DNA of 64,000 bases from Halobacillus amylolyticus. Its GTDB lineage: Bacteria; Bacillota; Bacilli; Bacillales; Halobacillaceae. Of this stretch, positions 17,058 through 24,886 are shown in pieces. The notes under the pieces were generated by a model. That model worked only from the letters and a program-made list of their open reading frames with translations. It did no database searches and had not been told where the DNA came from. The stretch lies in assembly GCF_022921115.1 (NCBI RefSeq), contig NZ_CP095075.1, positions 930,001-994,000 of the forward strand. Reading direction: 5' to 3'. The translations under genes and the position numbers were made by a program. Within the stretch, counting starts at the first letter, position 1; every line of letters begins with the position of its first letter.

Positions 17058-18032
17058 TTAATCCGAAGCCTCCAGTATACAAACACTAAACTGACGATCG
17101 GCATCTGACAATGTTGTCATCAACGTAAAACTACTCTTCCTACTTAGCGTCTCTATTTCTGCTTCAGAATACTTGTAAGAATTTTCGGTATGAATCGTTT
17201 CCCCCTTTTTAAAGGTGATGGATTCTCCTTCGATTGATATCGTTTGGTCCTTTTTACTTCTTAAGTGCATCTCGATACGGCCTGCGGTTGAATTATAAAA
17301 AGAATAATGTGAAAACGCCTGGATATCGAGATCTGTTTCCAGTTCACGCTTGATCCGGGTTAACACGTTTTTGTTAAAGGCTGCCGTTATGCCTGCCTGA
17401 TCATTGTAGGCCGCTTCTAACGTATCGATATCTTTTTTTCTGTCTACTCCTAAAATCATTCGATCACCAGTTCCAAGTAAAGCTCGGATGCTCTGCAAGA
17501 AACGGATCGCCTCTTCTGGTTCAAAATTACCGATTGTTGAACCTGGAAAAAAGACGACCTTTTGTTCAGCATCCGCATCCAAATCAGGAAGTGAGAAGGC
17601 TTCAGTATAATCTGCACTTACCCCTGTCACTTGAATATTTGGAAAGCTCTTCTTTAATTGGTCCACTGTATTCGACAGCATCTCGGGAGAAATATCAATT
17701 GGTACGTAGGCTTGAATACCAGGAATGTTTTCTAAAAGAATTCTTGTTTTTGTACTACTTCCGCTACCCAATTCGATTAAAGCCGTCGTTTTTTGAAAGG
17801 AATCTTTCAACCATTCAATATTGCCTGATAAGATTGTTGCTTCGGTCCTTGTCTGATAATATTCAGGAAGTTCGGTTATTTTTTCGAACAGTTGAGAGCC
17901 CTTTTTATCATAAAGAAATTTAGAGGAAATATACTTCCTTTCCCTCGTTAGCCCTTTCAAAATTTCTGTTTTAAACGTTTCGAATTCTGTGTTGTGATGG
18001 GCTATCTGCTTTGCATAAGTTATTGAGTTCAT
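17058..18032 (-). CDS. egtD: L-histidine N-alpha-methyltransferase, ergothioneine biosynthesis
   Basis: A 324-aa SAM-dependent enzyme that trimethylates histidine to hercynine, the first step of ergothioneine synthesis. Typical features are KYISSKFLYDKKGSQLFEKI near residue 35, TELPEYYQTRTE, the SAM motif LIELGSGSSTKTR, and FFPGSTIGNF near residue 160. Length fits the EgtD family (about 320). Its ATG overlaps the egtB stop by 4 nt, so the two are translationally coupled. Ergothioneine is a thiol antioxidant; the operon lacks egtA/C/E, as in the shorter pathway that uses cysteine directly (family knowledge). Confidence 0.92.
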   Translation of the reverse strand: MNSITYAKQIAHHNTEFETFKTEILKGLTRERKYISSKFLYDKKGSQLFEKITELPEYYQTRTEATILSGNIEWLKDSFQKTTALIELGSGSSTKTRILLENIPGIQAYVPIDISPEMLSNTVDQLKKSFPNIQVTGVSADYTEAFSLPDLDADAEQKVVFFPGSTIGNFEPEEAIRFLQSIRALLGTGDRMILGVDRKKDIDTLEAAYNDQAGITAAFNKNVLTRIKRELETDLDIQAFSHYSFYNSTAGRIEMHLRSKKDQTISIEGESITFKKGETIHTENSYKYSEAEIETLSRKSSFTLMTTLSDADRQFSVCILEASD

Positions 18033-19278
18033 ACATCATCCGCCAATCGAAACCCACTAAATTGCCACCTCATATGTGGATAGAAAAAATTCCGGTAAGT
18101 CAGACGGATATGGGACCGGGGGGTTACACATGAACCGCCTTTTAGAACGAATTGATTGGCCATAAACTTGGCATTATACTCCCCTAGTGCACCCTCCAAA
18201 GGTTTACTTCTTGGATAGGGAACATAAGGGCTTTGCGTCCATTCCCATACATCACCGTAGGCCTTATCAAAGGATTTATTCGAGTAGTGAGAGTGTGGTT
18301 GGAAGTGACCATCTTCCATGAAATGTCCATCCGTTGATTGATCCTTCACCGCGTGCTCCCATTCTTGCTCTGTAGGTAAACGCCTGCCAGCCCAACGCGC
18401 ATAGGCATCCGCCTCATAAAAACTCACATGAGTGACAGGAGCTCGTGGATCGACGACCTGCAAACCACTTAATGTATAGGTGTACCACTCTTCATCCTTT
18501 TTCATCCAGTATTGCGGGTGTCCCCACTGTTCCTCCTTCACTTTCTGCCAACCATCAGACAACCAATAGTCTGGTGTTTCATACCCTTGGTCATTGATAA
18601 ACTCGATGAATTCTCCGTTCGTTACCGGGCGATTCGCTAACTGGTAAGGGGCTAAATAAGTTTTATGCCGAGGACCTTCATTATCAAAAGCAAATCCAGC
18701 CCCCTCATGACCAACCTCCACGAGGCCCCTTCTATTTCGTGAAACACAAGCTCCGGGGTGTGGGAAGAACATTCATTGGAACCTTCCTGAAACACGGGGT
18801 AAAGAGGATTAAATGAAAAGTTATACTTTATATCCATTAAAATCAGTTCTTGATGCTGTTGTTCATGCTGTAAACCGATCTCAACAAGCTTCCCGATTTG
18901 ATCTTCATTTCCCTTCTCCGATAACAAATGCTCCATATGGGTATCGACATATTTACGATAATCCATCGTTTCCTTAACCGTTGGACGTGTGATAAGCCCT
19001 CGTTTTGCCTGAGGATGAGGTGTCCCAACGGTTTCATAATAAGAGTTAAACAGGTAGAGGAACTCAGAATTATAATATTGATATCCAGGAACATAGGCTT
19101 CCAAAATAAATTTTTCGAAAAACCATGTTGTGTGAGCCAAATGCCACTTCGTAGGACTAACATGGGTGGCCGCCTGGACGATGAAATCTTCTGTTTCCAA
19201 ATTTGAAACTAACCTTTCACTATAAGTTCTGATTGATTGATATTCCTCCTGTATTTCTATATCTTCAGTTAATTGCAA
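18029..19278 (-). pseudogene. egtB: Ergothioneine sulfoxide synthase EgtB, frameshifted at a G4 run
   Basis: EgtB is the non-haem iron enzyme that joins hercynine and cysteine (or gamma-Glu-Cys) with O2. The N-terminal DinB-like part (19278 to about 18726) carries the iron motif HEQQHQE and the segment HVSPTKWHLAHTTWFFE. The C-terminal FGE-sulfatase domain is GLVEVGHEGAGFAFDNE to FSGFRLADDV with GDVWEWTQSPY. The halves are in different frames; one extra G in the GGGG run (plus strand C at 18726-18729) rejoins them as HEIEGGLVEVGHEG, giving about 417 aa, the normal length. The TTG start follows AAGGAGA. The clean single-base lesion in an otherwise intact gene suggests either a recent mutation or a sequencing error. 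Confidence 0.82.
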
Positions 19279-19329
19279 AGTTATCTCTCCTTTTTAGGTT
19301 GATCAATTGGGATCACAGTGATTTTCTAT

Positions 19330-19346
19330 TCCCAAGTGTCTTGGGA
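19330..19346. promoter_or_regulatory. 7-bp inverted repeat upstream of egtB
   Basis: TCCCAAG and CTTGGGA are perfect inverted arms around TGT, about 50 nt upstream of the egtB start. It could be an operator for the egt operon; no regulator is encoded nearby. Confidence 0.35.
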
Positions 19347-19635
19347 GAACACCCCTTTAGGAGGCGATTTAGGCATTGCTTTTAATAAAGCACTAAAAAC
19401 TATTCATTGTGACTCGACTCCCCCATGATTATGTCTATAAATATCTCATACCCCAAATTTCAACGTAACAATCACAAATTCAGAACAGTTGTAATAGCTC
19501 GCTTACAAATTTCAAATTAAGATTAACACTGTATAAAATATCATGAGCATTTCATTACCTATTTGCTGGTCAGCCTTTAACAAGATGTTTAGAATGATAA
19601 CAGGGCAAATATCATTTACATGTGACAAAAAAAGA
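19347..19635. other. Gene-free stretch upstream of the egt operon
   Basis: AT-rich DNA with no ORF of convincing coding character. It should contain the egt promoter. Confidence 0.4.
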
Positions 19636-19670
19636 AGCTGTTTCAAAGGGGTGACCCTTTTGAAACAGCT
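19636..19670 (-). terminator. Intrinsic terminator, about 15-bp stem
   Basis: AGCTGTTTCAAA-GGG pairs with CCC-TTTTGAAACAGCT; on the minus strand it is followed by TTCTTTTTTTG. It overlaps the end of a short unrecognised frame (KYHNLRRKWKAKQLE.., about 19643-19762) that may be the tail of a decayed gene. Confidence 0.8.
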
Positions 19671-19762
19671 CCTAAACGTTTCGTTCTTTCTTGACTAAAC
19701 TGATTTGCAATATTAATTTCTAGTTGTTTCGCCTTCCACTTCCTTCTAAGGTTGTGATACTT

Positions 19763-19799
19763 CTTACTTCACATGCGCCCTATCGTATAATGGAATAAC
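19763..19799. repeat. Cassette-type hairpin repeat
   Basis: TTACTTCACATGCGCCCTAT followed by CGTATAATGGAATAA shows the GCGCCC core and the closing TAATGGAATAA arm. It lies 31 nt after the stop of the VOC gene at 19830. Confidence 0.6.
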
Positions 19800-19829
19800 C
19801 TTAATTCAACAATGCTCATTAACCGTCTG

Positions 19830-20213
19830 TTACTTCTGCGCTATCTGAATAAGGTTTCCGCATGTATCGTCAAAGACAGCTATTGTGACTTCGCCCATTT
19901 CTGTTGGCTCCATAGTAAACTTCACGCCGTGTTCCATTAATCGTTTGTACTCTTTGCGAACATCTGCAACTCCAAACATTGTTGCCGGGATGTCATCGGC
20001 AAATATCTTCTTTTGATACTCTTTGGCTACCGGATGGTTATTCGGTTCGAGCAAAAGTTCGGTACCGTCTTGATCATCGGGAGAAACTAGCGTTATCCAC
20101 CTAAATTCTCCGGCGGGAACGTCCTGCTTTTTTAAAAAGCCCAGGGTTTCTGAATAAAACTCCAGTGCCTTGTCTTGATCTTGTACGAATATACTGGTAA
20201 CAATGATTTTCAT
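19830..20213 (-). CDS. VOC superfamily protein
   Basis: A 127-aa VOC-fold protein starting MKIIVTSIFVQDQDKALEFY and closing AVFDDTCGNLIQIAQK. The middle ATMFGVADVRKEYKRLMEHG is the second module. The ATG follows AAGGAGG; the longer frame upstream is not used. It resembles the small VOC proteins induced as glyoxalase/bleomycin-resistance-like accessory genes. Function and substrate are unknown. A cassette-type repeat follows 31 nt after the stop. Confidence 0.85.
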   Translation of the reverse strand: MKIIVTSIFVQDQDKALEFYSETLGFLKKQDVPAGEFRWITLVSPDDQDGTELLLEPNNHPVAKEYQKKIFADDIPATMFGVADVRKEYKRLMEHGVKFTMEPTEMGEVTIAVFDDTCGNLIQIAQK

Positions 20214-20338
20214 ACTATTATTGCCTCCTTTGATATTTGCTACGTATGGTGCCCTGCTAACAATCTGGCTGCAAGCAAAACCACCCATACATTCTTCAGA
20301 AGTCCTGTTCCGATTTTGTTACTTGTTTTTTTATTAAA

Positions 20339-20932
20339 TTACTCTATCCATCCTTTTAGCAAGTTAGAGCGCTCATTATAATCTGTACTTAAGAGAGAAA
20401 ATATTTGAGTATCTCTGAACTCGCCTTTAATAAGTTCATTTTTTCTAAGCGTTCCCTCAAAAGTCATTCCAATTTTGCTCAGAACTTTTTGAGATCCTAT
20501 ATTATCCGTGTCACATCGACCTTCAATTCGATTTGCACTAAGATCATGAAATCCATACTGTATTAACTCCTTTAAAGATTCGGTTGCTATCCCTTGGCCC
20601 CAATAATCTTCTGCAAGAAAGTAACCTATCTCTATACAGCGGTGCTTGTTACTCCAGTTTATGAATGCTACTACACCAACTACTTTTCCCGTCTTTTTCA
20701 TTTCAATTGCCCATTCTCCTGAGATACCCGTTTTATAACCGGTTATTACTTCATCCAAGAATTTTAACGTATCTTCTTTTGTCTTATTCGTCTCCCATGT
20801 CATTGGGCGTGCCACATTAAGATTCGAACAGAAATCGTAGACGTCACCTAAGTCACCGTATTTTAATTGTCTTAAAAGTAGCCGTGGTGTTCTAAACTCT
20901 TTTAAATTTATAAGACTTTCATTGAAGTTCAT
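20339..20932 (-). CDS. GNAT acetyltransferase, RimJ/RimL type
   Basis: A 197-aa acetyltransferase of the RimJ/RimL/SpeG type, which often modify ribosomal N-termini or small amines. It opens with FRTPRLLLRQLKYGDL, has IEIGYFLAEDYWGQGIATES (the Q/G-x-G-x-A acetyl-CoA loop near residue 110), ANRIEGRCDTDNIGSQKVL and SKIGMTFEGTLR. These are hallmark motifs of the subfamily. The ATG (MNFNESLINL) has GGGGGTC upstream. The substrate is unknown. Confidence 0.88.
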   Translation of the reverse strand: MNFNESLINLKEFRTPRLLLRQLKYGDLGDVYDFCSNLNVARPMTWETNKTKEDTLKFLDEVITGYKTGISGEWAIEMKKTGKVVGVVAFINWSNKHRCIEIGYFLAEDYWGQGIATESLKELIQYGFHDLSANRIEGRCDTDNIGSQKVLSKIGMTFEGTLRKNELIKGEFRDTQIFSLLSTDYNERSNLLKGWIE

Positions 20933-21051
20933 AATTGTAAGACCCCCAAGTGCTTTCCATATAGCCATATCCGAAATAAGAATCTAAGTATTTTTTTACA
21001 TATAAAGGTCTATGAATTAGCAAATACATAGATTGAATAAGCTGGGAGAGA

Positions 21052-21138
21052 TTAAATTTCTCTTGCGAATTGTAAGGAAACATAATCCTCATCAGATGTA
21101 TTTCCTCTCCGGGTCTCTAGTAAATCCCTAAGCTTCAT
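21052..21138 (-). CDS. Possible 28-aa ORF
   Basis: A frame MKLRDLLETRRGNTSDEDYV ends at TAA 8 codons later and has AAAGGA 9 nt before the ATG. No family is recognised. It could be a fragment of a decayed gene; the surrounding 250 nt hold no other candidate. Confidence 0.22.
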   Translation of the reverse strand: MKLRDLLETRRGNTSDEDYVSLQFAREI

Positions 21139-21223
21139 AGAATTAAATTCCTTTATAGTTTCCCTTTTATACTGCCACCCCTTTTTTTTTGCGCCCTTCT
21201 CAATTCTCTTGTATCAAACAAGA

Positions 21224-21448
21224 TTAGTCGAAAGGGAAACCATAACCAGTATAGTTAAATATATTTGTGAATCGAATACTTTCTGCTATTGCGAAGGGGT
21301 ATTGACTTGCATACAGTCCCAGTACGGAAATGAAGCCATGTTTCAGACATTCTTTTACATAAGTGTGTGCTACCTTTTGAACTAGTTTCTTCCCTTGATT
21401 CTTTTCTAATCTTTCAATATCTGCTCCGTGAATATTGCCTAAGATCAA
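21224..21448 (-). pseudogene. C-terminal fragment of a GNAT-like acetyltransferase
   Basis: A 74-codon frame whose end (GFISVLGLYASQYPFAIAES followed by IRFTNIFNYTGYGFPFD) matches the C-terminal pattern of the zwittermicin-resistance-type GNAT group, where the motif is a Trp/Asn-rich strand then a -SG/LGF-KVFEYxGFxFP end. The acetyl-CoA loop and the N-terminal half are absent, and a stop codon lies 4 codons before the first candidate start. It is read as a truncated remnant. Confidence 0.5.
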
Positions 21449-21507
21449 TGCTGAAAATCAAAGAAATAGGTATGGAAGTTCTTTCTCTTATACCATTAAA
21501 GCTCTCT

Positions 21508-22452
21508 TCAGCTCAATAAGGACTTCTGTTCTTTAGTGGTCCCTTTTATCTCTCTCATTTTAAACTCTACAATTTCTTTTATTTTCTTTTCTGAAATATA
21601 CCCTAGAATATACTTTTCAATCTCCCAAGCAAGCATCATTGAAGTATGATCTATATACAAATAATTAAAATCTTTTCTATACTTTCCTTCATCAATATAC
21701 AACCCTTTTTCAGTTAATAACTTTCTATATAACTTTTTAACGAAAAGTATAAAATCCAAATCATATATGTCTTGGAGCAGAATAGTTAAGTCTCTTAAAG
21801 GTGAGGCTAGTGCTGTCCACTCCCAATCAATTAGAAAAATAGATCCATCATACTCGAATGTATTCTCTAAATGTGGGTCACCATGTGTTAAAACTAAAGG
21901 ACCACTAACTTCATAATCATATATCCCAAGTAATTTATAAGCCTTCTTTACTGTTTCGCTCCAACTAGATTCCGTCCAATTTAAGTTTAGTGCACATAAC
22001 CTGTCTAATTGGCTACAGCACCAATCCTGCCACTCAGTTGATAAGGTATGTTTTGGTAAGTAAAGACCGGTTATGTCTAAGGTACTAATTGTATGTAAAT
22101 CGGATAGTTTATCAAGAATTTTTGTTAATAAATATCTTTTATCGTTGCTTGACAATCCTTCAAAATTCTCTTTTAATGGAACTCCAAGGTCTTCCATTAG
22201 GATAGCTGCTGGATTTGAGTTCCAAACCTGATTAATACGGAAGAAGGCTTCCACATAGGGGAAGAGTTTATTATATATCCCCACTTCATTATTTCGATCA
22301 GCAGCAAACTCTTTATATACTAACTTCCTTTTGTTATTACATTCATCCAGTACTGTTATTCTACTAATGCACCCCGCATGTACACCATTCATCATTTCGT
22401 GGTCTAATAATTCCCACCAATTTTCACTAATTCGTTTCTTTAAATATTTCAT
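21508..22452 (-). CDS. APH/choline-kinase-fold phosphotransferase
   Basis: A 314-aa kinase of the aminoglycoside phosphotransferase (APH) superfamily. The catalytic loop is LVLTHGDPHLENTF (H-G-D-x-x-x-x-N, near residue 205) and the metal-binding LIDWEW follows 12 residues later. The N-terminal lobe has KLVYKEFA (probable ATP Lys) and AAILMEDLG. The substrate may be an antibiotic or small alcohol; it cannot be decided. The start chosen is MKYLKKRISEN, with only GGCTGGAA upstream. A short frame (22427-22594) overlaps the start and may couple translation. Its upstream region is a near copy of the leader of the methyltransferase at 29345. Confidence 0.82.
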   Translation of the reverse strand: MKYLKKRISENWWELLDHEMMNGVHAGCISRITVLDECNNKRKLVYKEFAADRNNEVGIYNKLFPYVEAFFRINQVWNSNPAAILMEDLGVPLKENFEGLSSNDKRYLLTKILDKLSDLHTISTLDITGLYLPKHTLSTEWQDWCCSQLDRLCALNLNWTESSWSETVKKAYKLLGIYDYEVSGPLVLTHGDPHLENTFEYDGSIFLIDWEWTALASPLRDLTILLQDIYDLDFILFVKKLYRKLLTEKGLYIDEGKYRKDFNYLYIDHTSMMLAWEIEKYILGYISEKKIKEIVEFKMREIKGTTKEQKSLLS

Positions 22453-22594
22453 TTCCAGCCACCCATTTATGTATAGTATTACCACCCACCAAAACGTTTT
22501 CCTCGTAATCTTCCCAAGATGAAAAGCAATAACCTTCACATTGCTGCTCAGTCATCTCCATTTTAGTAAAAATGTCCCTTGTAGAATTTGTCAT
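22427..22594 (-). CDS. 55-aa ORF overlapping the phosphotransferase start
   Basis: The frame begins MTNSTRDI, the same first eight residues as the methyltransferase at 29345, with the same GGGGGA ribosome site, then diverges (TKMEMTEQQCEGYCFSSWED). It ends 25 nt inside the kinase gene. It may be a hybrid left by recombination between units, or a leader peptide that couples translation of the kinase. Confidence 0.35.
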   Translation of the reverse strand: MTNSTRDIFTKMEMTEQQCEGYCFSSWEDYEENVLVGGNTIHKWVAGNEIFKETN

Positions 22595-22790
22595 TTAATC
22601 CTCCCCCTTAACGTTGGTCAATGCTTATTTTCGGATCTGAAAGTGTGCCATCCAAGTCAAATAAAATAATTTCTATTTGTCTATATTAAATTCCGCACAT
22701 ACCTCCTTAATTTTACCATATAAAACCCAGAATAAGTTAAAATTATTATTAAACCGTCCAGTTTGCTTATACTCCTTTACTCCATTATGG
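22572..22790. repeat. Leader module copy 1 (duplicated at 30040-30252)
   Basis: About 215 nt including ribosome site, start codon and first 8 codons are roughly 90% identical to the region upstream of the methyltransferase. It contains a degenerate HAD-hydrolase start: the frame encoding the DxDGT motif is shifted by one deleted base and has lost its ATG. The module ends at a cassette-type repeat, as does copy 2. Confidence 0.75.
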
Positions 22791-22853
22791 CCTTTTTCAT
22801 AAAAAGAAAGAGCGCAAGTCTTATTTAAGATTTGCGCCTCGTTTACGGAAGAT
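22775..22853. repeat. Composite cassette-type hairpin repeat
   Basis: Left half CTCCATTATGGCCTTTTTC; right half AGAGCGCAAGTCTTATTTAA, then GATTTGCGCCTCGTTTACGG. The arms GCGCAAgTCTT and AAGAtTTGCGC pair. It lies 37 nt after the possible 23-aa ORF at 22890. Confidence 0.7.
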
Positions 22854-22889
22854 TCTATCTATAAAATCTATGCTATTCACTTACAATCT

Positions 22890-22961
22890 TTAGCTGAACT
22901 GTTTTCTGTAATAATAAATTGATGAAATAGCACCAACTAAAAATGACAGGGAGACACCCAT
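22890..22961 (-). CDS. Possible 23-aa membrane miniprotein
   Basis: MGVSLSFLVGAISSIYYYRK then QFS and stop, preceded by AGGAGG 8 nt upstream. It is one hydrophobic helix with a basic end. The ribosome site and the following cassette repeat are its only support. Confidence 0.35.
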   Translation of the reverse strand: MGVSLSFLVGAISSIYYYRKQFS

Positions 22962-23112
22962 TACCAAATACCTCCTGAAGAAAACTGTTCCACTAGGCAC
23001 AAAAAGTATATATAGTGCCAACATGAATACATAATTCATCTACTACATAAGGACGATTTTCTATTCTGAGACTTAAAACTTTATTCCAAATCTTCGTTTT
23101 CCATAACAATGA

Positions 23113-23145
23113 GTTATTCCACAATATGGCCCGTCGTGGTAGATA
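23113..23145. repeat. Cassette-type hairpin repeat (GGCCCG subtype)
   Basis: TTATTCCACAATATGGCCCG followed by TCGTGGTAGA is an imperfect palindrome (TTCCACaA/TcGTGGTA) with the GGCCCG core. It starts 58 nt after the stop of the DUF2812 gene. Confidence 0.6.
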
Positions 23146-23202
23146 CATTATCCTCAATTACTTCTTTGGATTAAAAAAGTTCATACTTAAATCCCTAGCA
23201 TA

Positions 23203-23772
23203 TTATTTTTCTTTTAACACTGAATACTTCCGATAAGCCCTGTAGAGACTGCTGCCAAATAAAACAACCATAAATGCGGGAAGCGACCTCAAAAGAACAA
23301 ATGGTGTTTCAAATATAAGCGCTTTCCAAAATAATGCCCCTTCCATACTCCAAAGACCTTCAGTTAAATATAATCCCGAATCCTTGTAAATCGAATAAGA
23401 AAAAAACAAACACAGTACACCCAACCAAAATGAATAACCCATTAATCTTCTATAATAAATACCCTCTGATTGACGGTCCGAGAAGATTTCATTTTGATCA
23501 TCTTCTTCTTTTTGCCAATACTGTCTTCCACCCAGCCGGTGCCCCTCTATGTGGCTCCAACCAAAATCTTCATATATCGCTTCGTATTCCTTGAATTTTT
23601 TCTTTGGTAAATAATCTTGATAATCAAGTCGCATAACATATCTTTTGTCCGTTTTTTTGAAAGTGTATATTCCTAATCCACTAATATTTGTACAGCGATA
23701 GCCCTCTTGTAATTGCTCATTCAGCCATTGCTCTTCTTTTTCAATATCAAAAAACATGTTAAACATCTTCAT
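23203..23772 (-). CDS. DUF2812 domain membrane protein, PadR partner
   Basis: A 189-aa protein. The N-terminal soluble part has the DUF2812 pattern: FFDIEKEEQWLNEQLQEGY, then YVMRLDYQDYLPKKKFKEY and a DFGWSHIEGHRLGGRQYW-like segment. Two membrane helices follow (about 110-130 and 155-178). The start MKMFNMFF is preferred because GGAAGGG lies 9 nt upstream. It overlaps the end of the PadR gene, so the pair is one operon. In Bacilli DUF2812 proteins are commonly paired with PadR regulators; they may act as membrane sensors or anti-regulators, but the function is not known. Confidence 0.85.
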   Translation of the reverse strand: MKMFNMFFDIEKEEQWLNEQLQEGYRCTNISGLGIYTFKKTDKRYVMRLDYQDYLPKKKFKEYEAIYEDFGWSHIEGHRLGGRQYWQKEEDDQNEIFSDRQSEGIYYRRLMGYSFWLGVLCLFFSYSIYKDSGLYLTEGLWSMEGALFWKALIFETPFVLLRSLPAFMVVLFGSSLYRAYRKYSVLKEK

Positions 23773-24076
23773 TTGAATCATCCCTTCCGTACAAGGATAA
23801 AATATGCGATAGCCTTTCTTGTTCCATTTTCAAAATGGCGCTTCCTTCCGCAGTTATCATATAAATTTTTCTCCGTCCCGAACTTCCAACAGGTTCAATC
23901 CAACCATGCTTATTCAAGTTTTCAATTGCACCGTATAATGTACCAGCCGCTAAACTAACAGTACCATTACTTATTTTTTCTATCTTCTGCATTACGGCAT
24001 AGCCATGAAGTGGTTCACGTAACGCCAATAAAATGTAATGCATGGTTTCAGACAATGGCAATAATTTATGTTTCAT
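23759..24076 (-). CDS. PadR family transcriptional regulator
   Basis: A 105-aa winged-helix regulator of the PadR family. The pattern SETMHYILLALREPLHGYAV, MQKIEKISNGTVSLAAGTLY and GAIENLNKHGWIEPVGSSGR is diagnostic: helix-turn-helix, then the wing with the conserved LYGAIENL segment. The C-terminal dimerisation helix ends in an acidic tail. The ATG follows GAGGGTGAG. Two direct repeats just upstream (24094 and 24133) are likely autoregulatory operators. It is co-transcribed with the DUF2812 membrane protein. Confidence 0.92.
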   Translation of the reverse strand: MKHKLLPLSETMHYILLALREPLHGYAVMQKIEKISNGTVSLAAGTLYGAIENLNKHGWIEPVGSSGRRKIYMITAEGSAILKMEQERLSHILSLYGRDDSNEDV

Positions 24077-24093
24077 GTTCTCACCCTCTAATC

Positions 24094-24149
24094 AGTTCAA
24101 CTATATAGTCTGACTTTATAAAAATGTAATACAGTTCAACTGAATAGTC
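24094..24149. promoter_or_regulatory. Paired direct repeats upstream of padR, candidate operator
   Basis: AGTTCAACTATATAGTC and AGTTCAACTGAATAGTC (15 of 17 positions equal) begin 39 nt apart. They flank the expected promoter of the padR-DUF2812 operon. Two similar sites are consistent with two PadR dimers, though the classical PadR ATGT-ACAT motif is not present. Confidence 0.55.
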
Positions 24150-24220
24150 AACAGCATTTTTAAAGATTAATCGAAGGAACTTAAAATAAAAACTTAATAA
24201 CAAAGCAAAAGTTTAATCCA

Positions 24221-24258
24221 AAAAAGTCGATTTCCATTACGCAGGAAATCGACTTTTT
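24221..24258. terminator. Bidirectional intrinsic terminator, perfect 15-bp stem
   Basis: AAAAAGTCGATTTCC and GGAAATCGACTTTTT pair around an 8-nt loop with A/T tracts on both sides. It separates the padR promoter from transcripts coming from the small membrane ORF at 24704. Confidence 0.85.
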
Positions 24259-24267
24259 GTGTTAATT

Positions 24268-24346
24268 TTATTCAATTAAATGGCCCGTTCATAAGAAATG
24301 AAGCAAATCCTTATTCAGGAAATGCGCCCTTGTGATGGAATAAGCA
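24268..24346. repeat. Composite cassette-type hairpin repeat
   Basis: Left half TTATTCAATTAAATGGCCCG plus TTC; right half GCAAATCCTTATTCAGGAAA then TGCGCCCTTGTGATGGAATAAG. Both cores (GGCCCG and GCGCCC) are present in one element, which shows the composite structure most clearly. Confidence 0.65.
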
Positions 24347-24410
24347 AAAACCTTCCATAAACTGGGGCGGGCAAGGGCGCGCTCTTTTATTTTAGTAGGG
24401 TATTTCCACA

Positions 24411-24472
24411 GAGATTCTTAAATAACATGAGAGGATTCTTAAATAACTAGCTAGGATTCTCAAATATCAGGT
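24411..24472. repeat. Three imperfect 21-bp tandem repeats
   Basis: The unit GGATTCTTAAATAACTAGCTA is repeated three times with changes (first copy GAGATTCTTAAATAAC.., third copy GGATTCTCAAATAT..). The 21-bp period equals two helical turns. It sits in gene-free DNA between two cassette-type repeats. Confidence 0.6.
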
Positions 24473-24515
24473 CTTAGCTTTGAGAAGAACCATATTTTCG
24501 TCATTTCTCACAATG

Positions 24516-24552
24516 TATTACTCAATAATATGACCCGATCGTATTGTTGAAT
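24516..24552. repeat. Cassette-type hairpin repeat (GACCCG subtype)
   Basis: TTACTCAATAATATGACCCG followed by ATCGTATTGTTGAATTG; arms TTcAAcAATA/TATTGTTGAA pair imperfectly. A partial GTGCCC core is also seen near 24627. Confidence 0.5.
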
Positions 24553-24703
24553 TGTCACAATCGAGCTTATCAACTCTATCAAACTTTATTTCAAAGCCAC
24601 AAATAGCCCTCTTTTTTCAAGAAAAGTGCCCTATTGGGTAAGATTGTTCAGGTATAATAGGTCAAAACCCTCATGTTTGATCGATTTCTTTTAGAATCTT
24701 ATT

Positions 24704-24835
24704 TTAATAATTCAAATTAGTCATAAATGAAAGACCAATTATGTCTAATACCCCTTGACTAAGTGGAGAAAAAAGAAAGTTCAAAACCGATAAACCAATT
24801 ACCATATATAAAAAGAACCAAAAATATTTCAGCAC
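24704..24835 (-). CDS. 43-aa two-span membrane miniprotein
   Basis: A GTG-started frame reads VLKYFWFFLYMVIGLSVLNF then LFSPLSQGVLDIIGLSFMTN. It is almost entirely hydrophobic with one Lys near the start. GGGGTGA lies a few nt upstream of the GTG. It stands alone between cassette repeats. No family is recognised. Confidence 0.45.
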   Translation of the reverse strand: MLKYFWFFLYMVIGLSVLNFLFSPLSQGVLDIIGLSFMTNLNY

Positions 24836-24886
24836 TTATTCACCCCATTTTTTTGCTCCAGATAAGCGCCAAGTTGTTAAATAATA

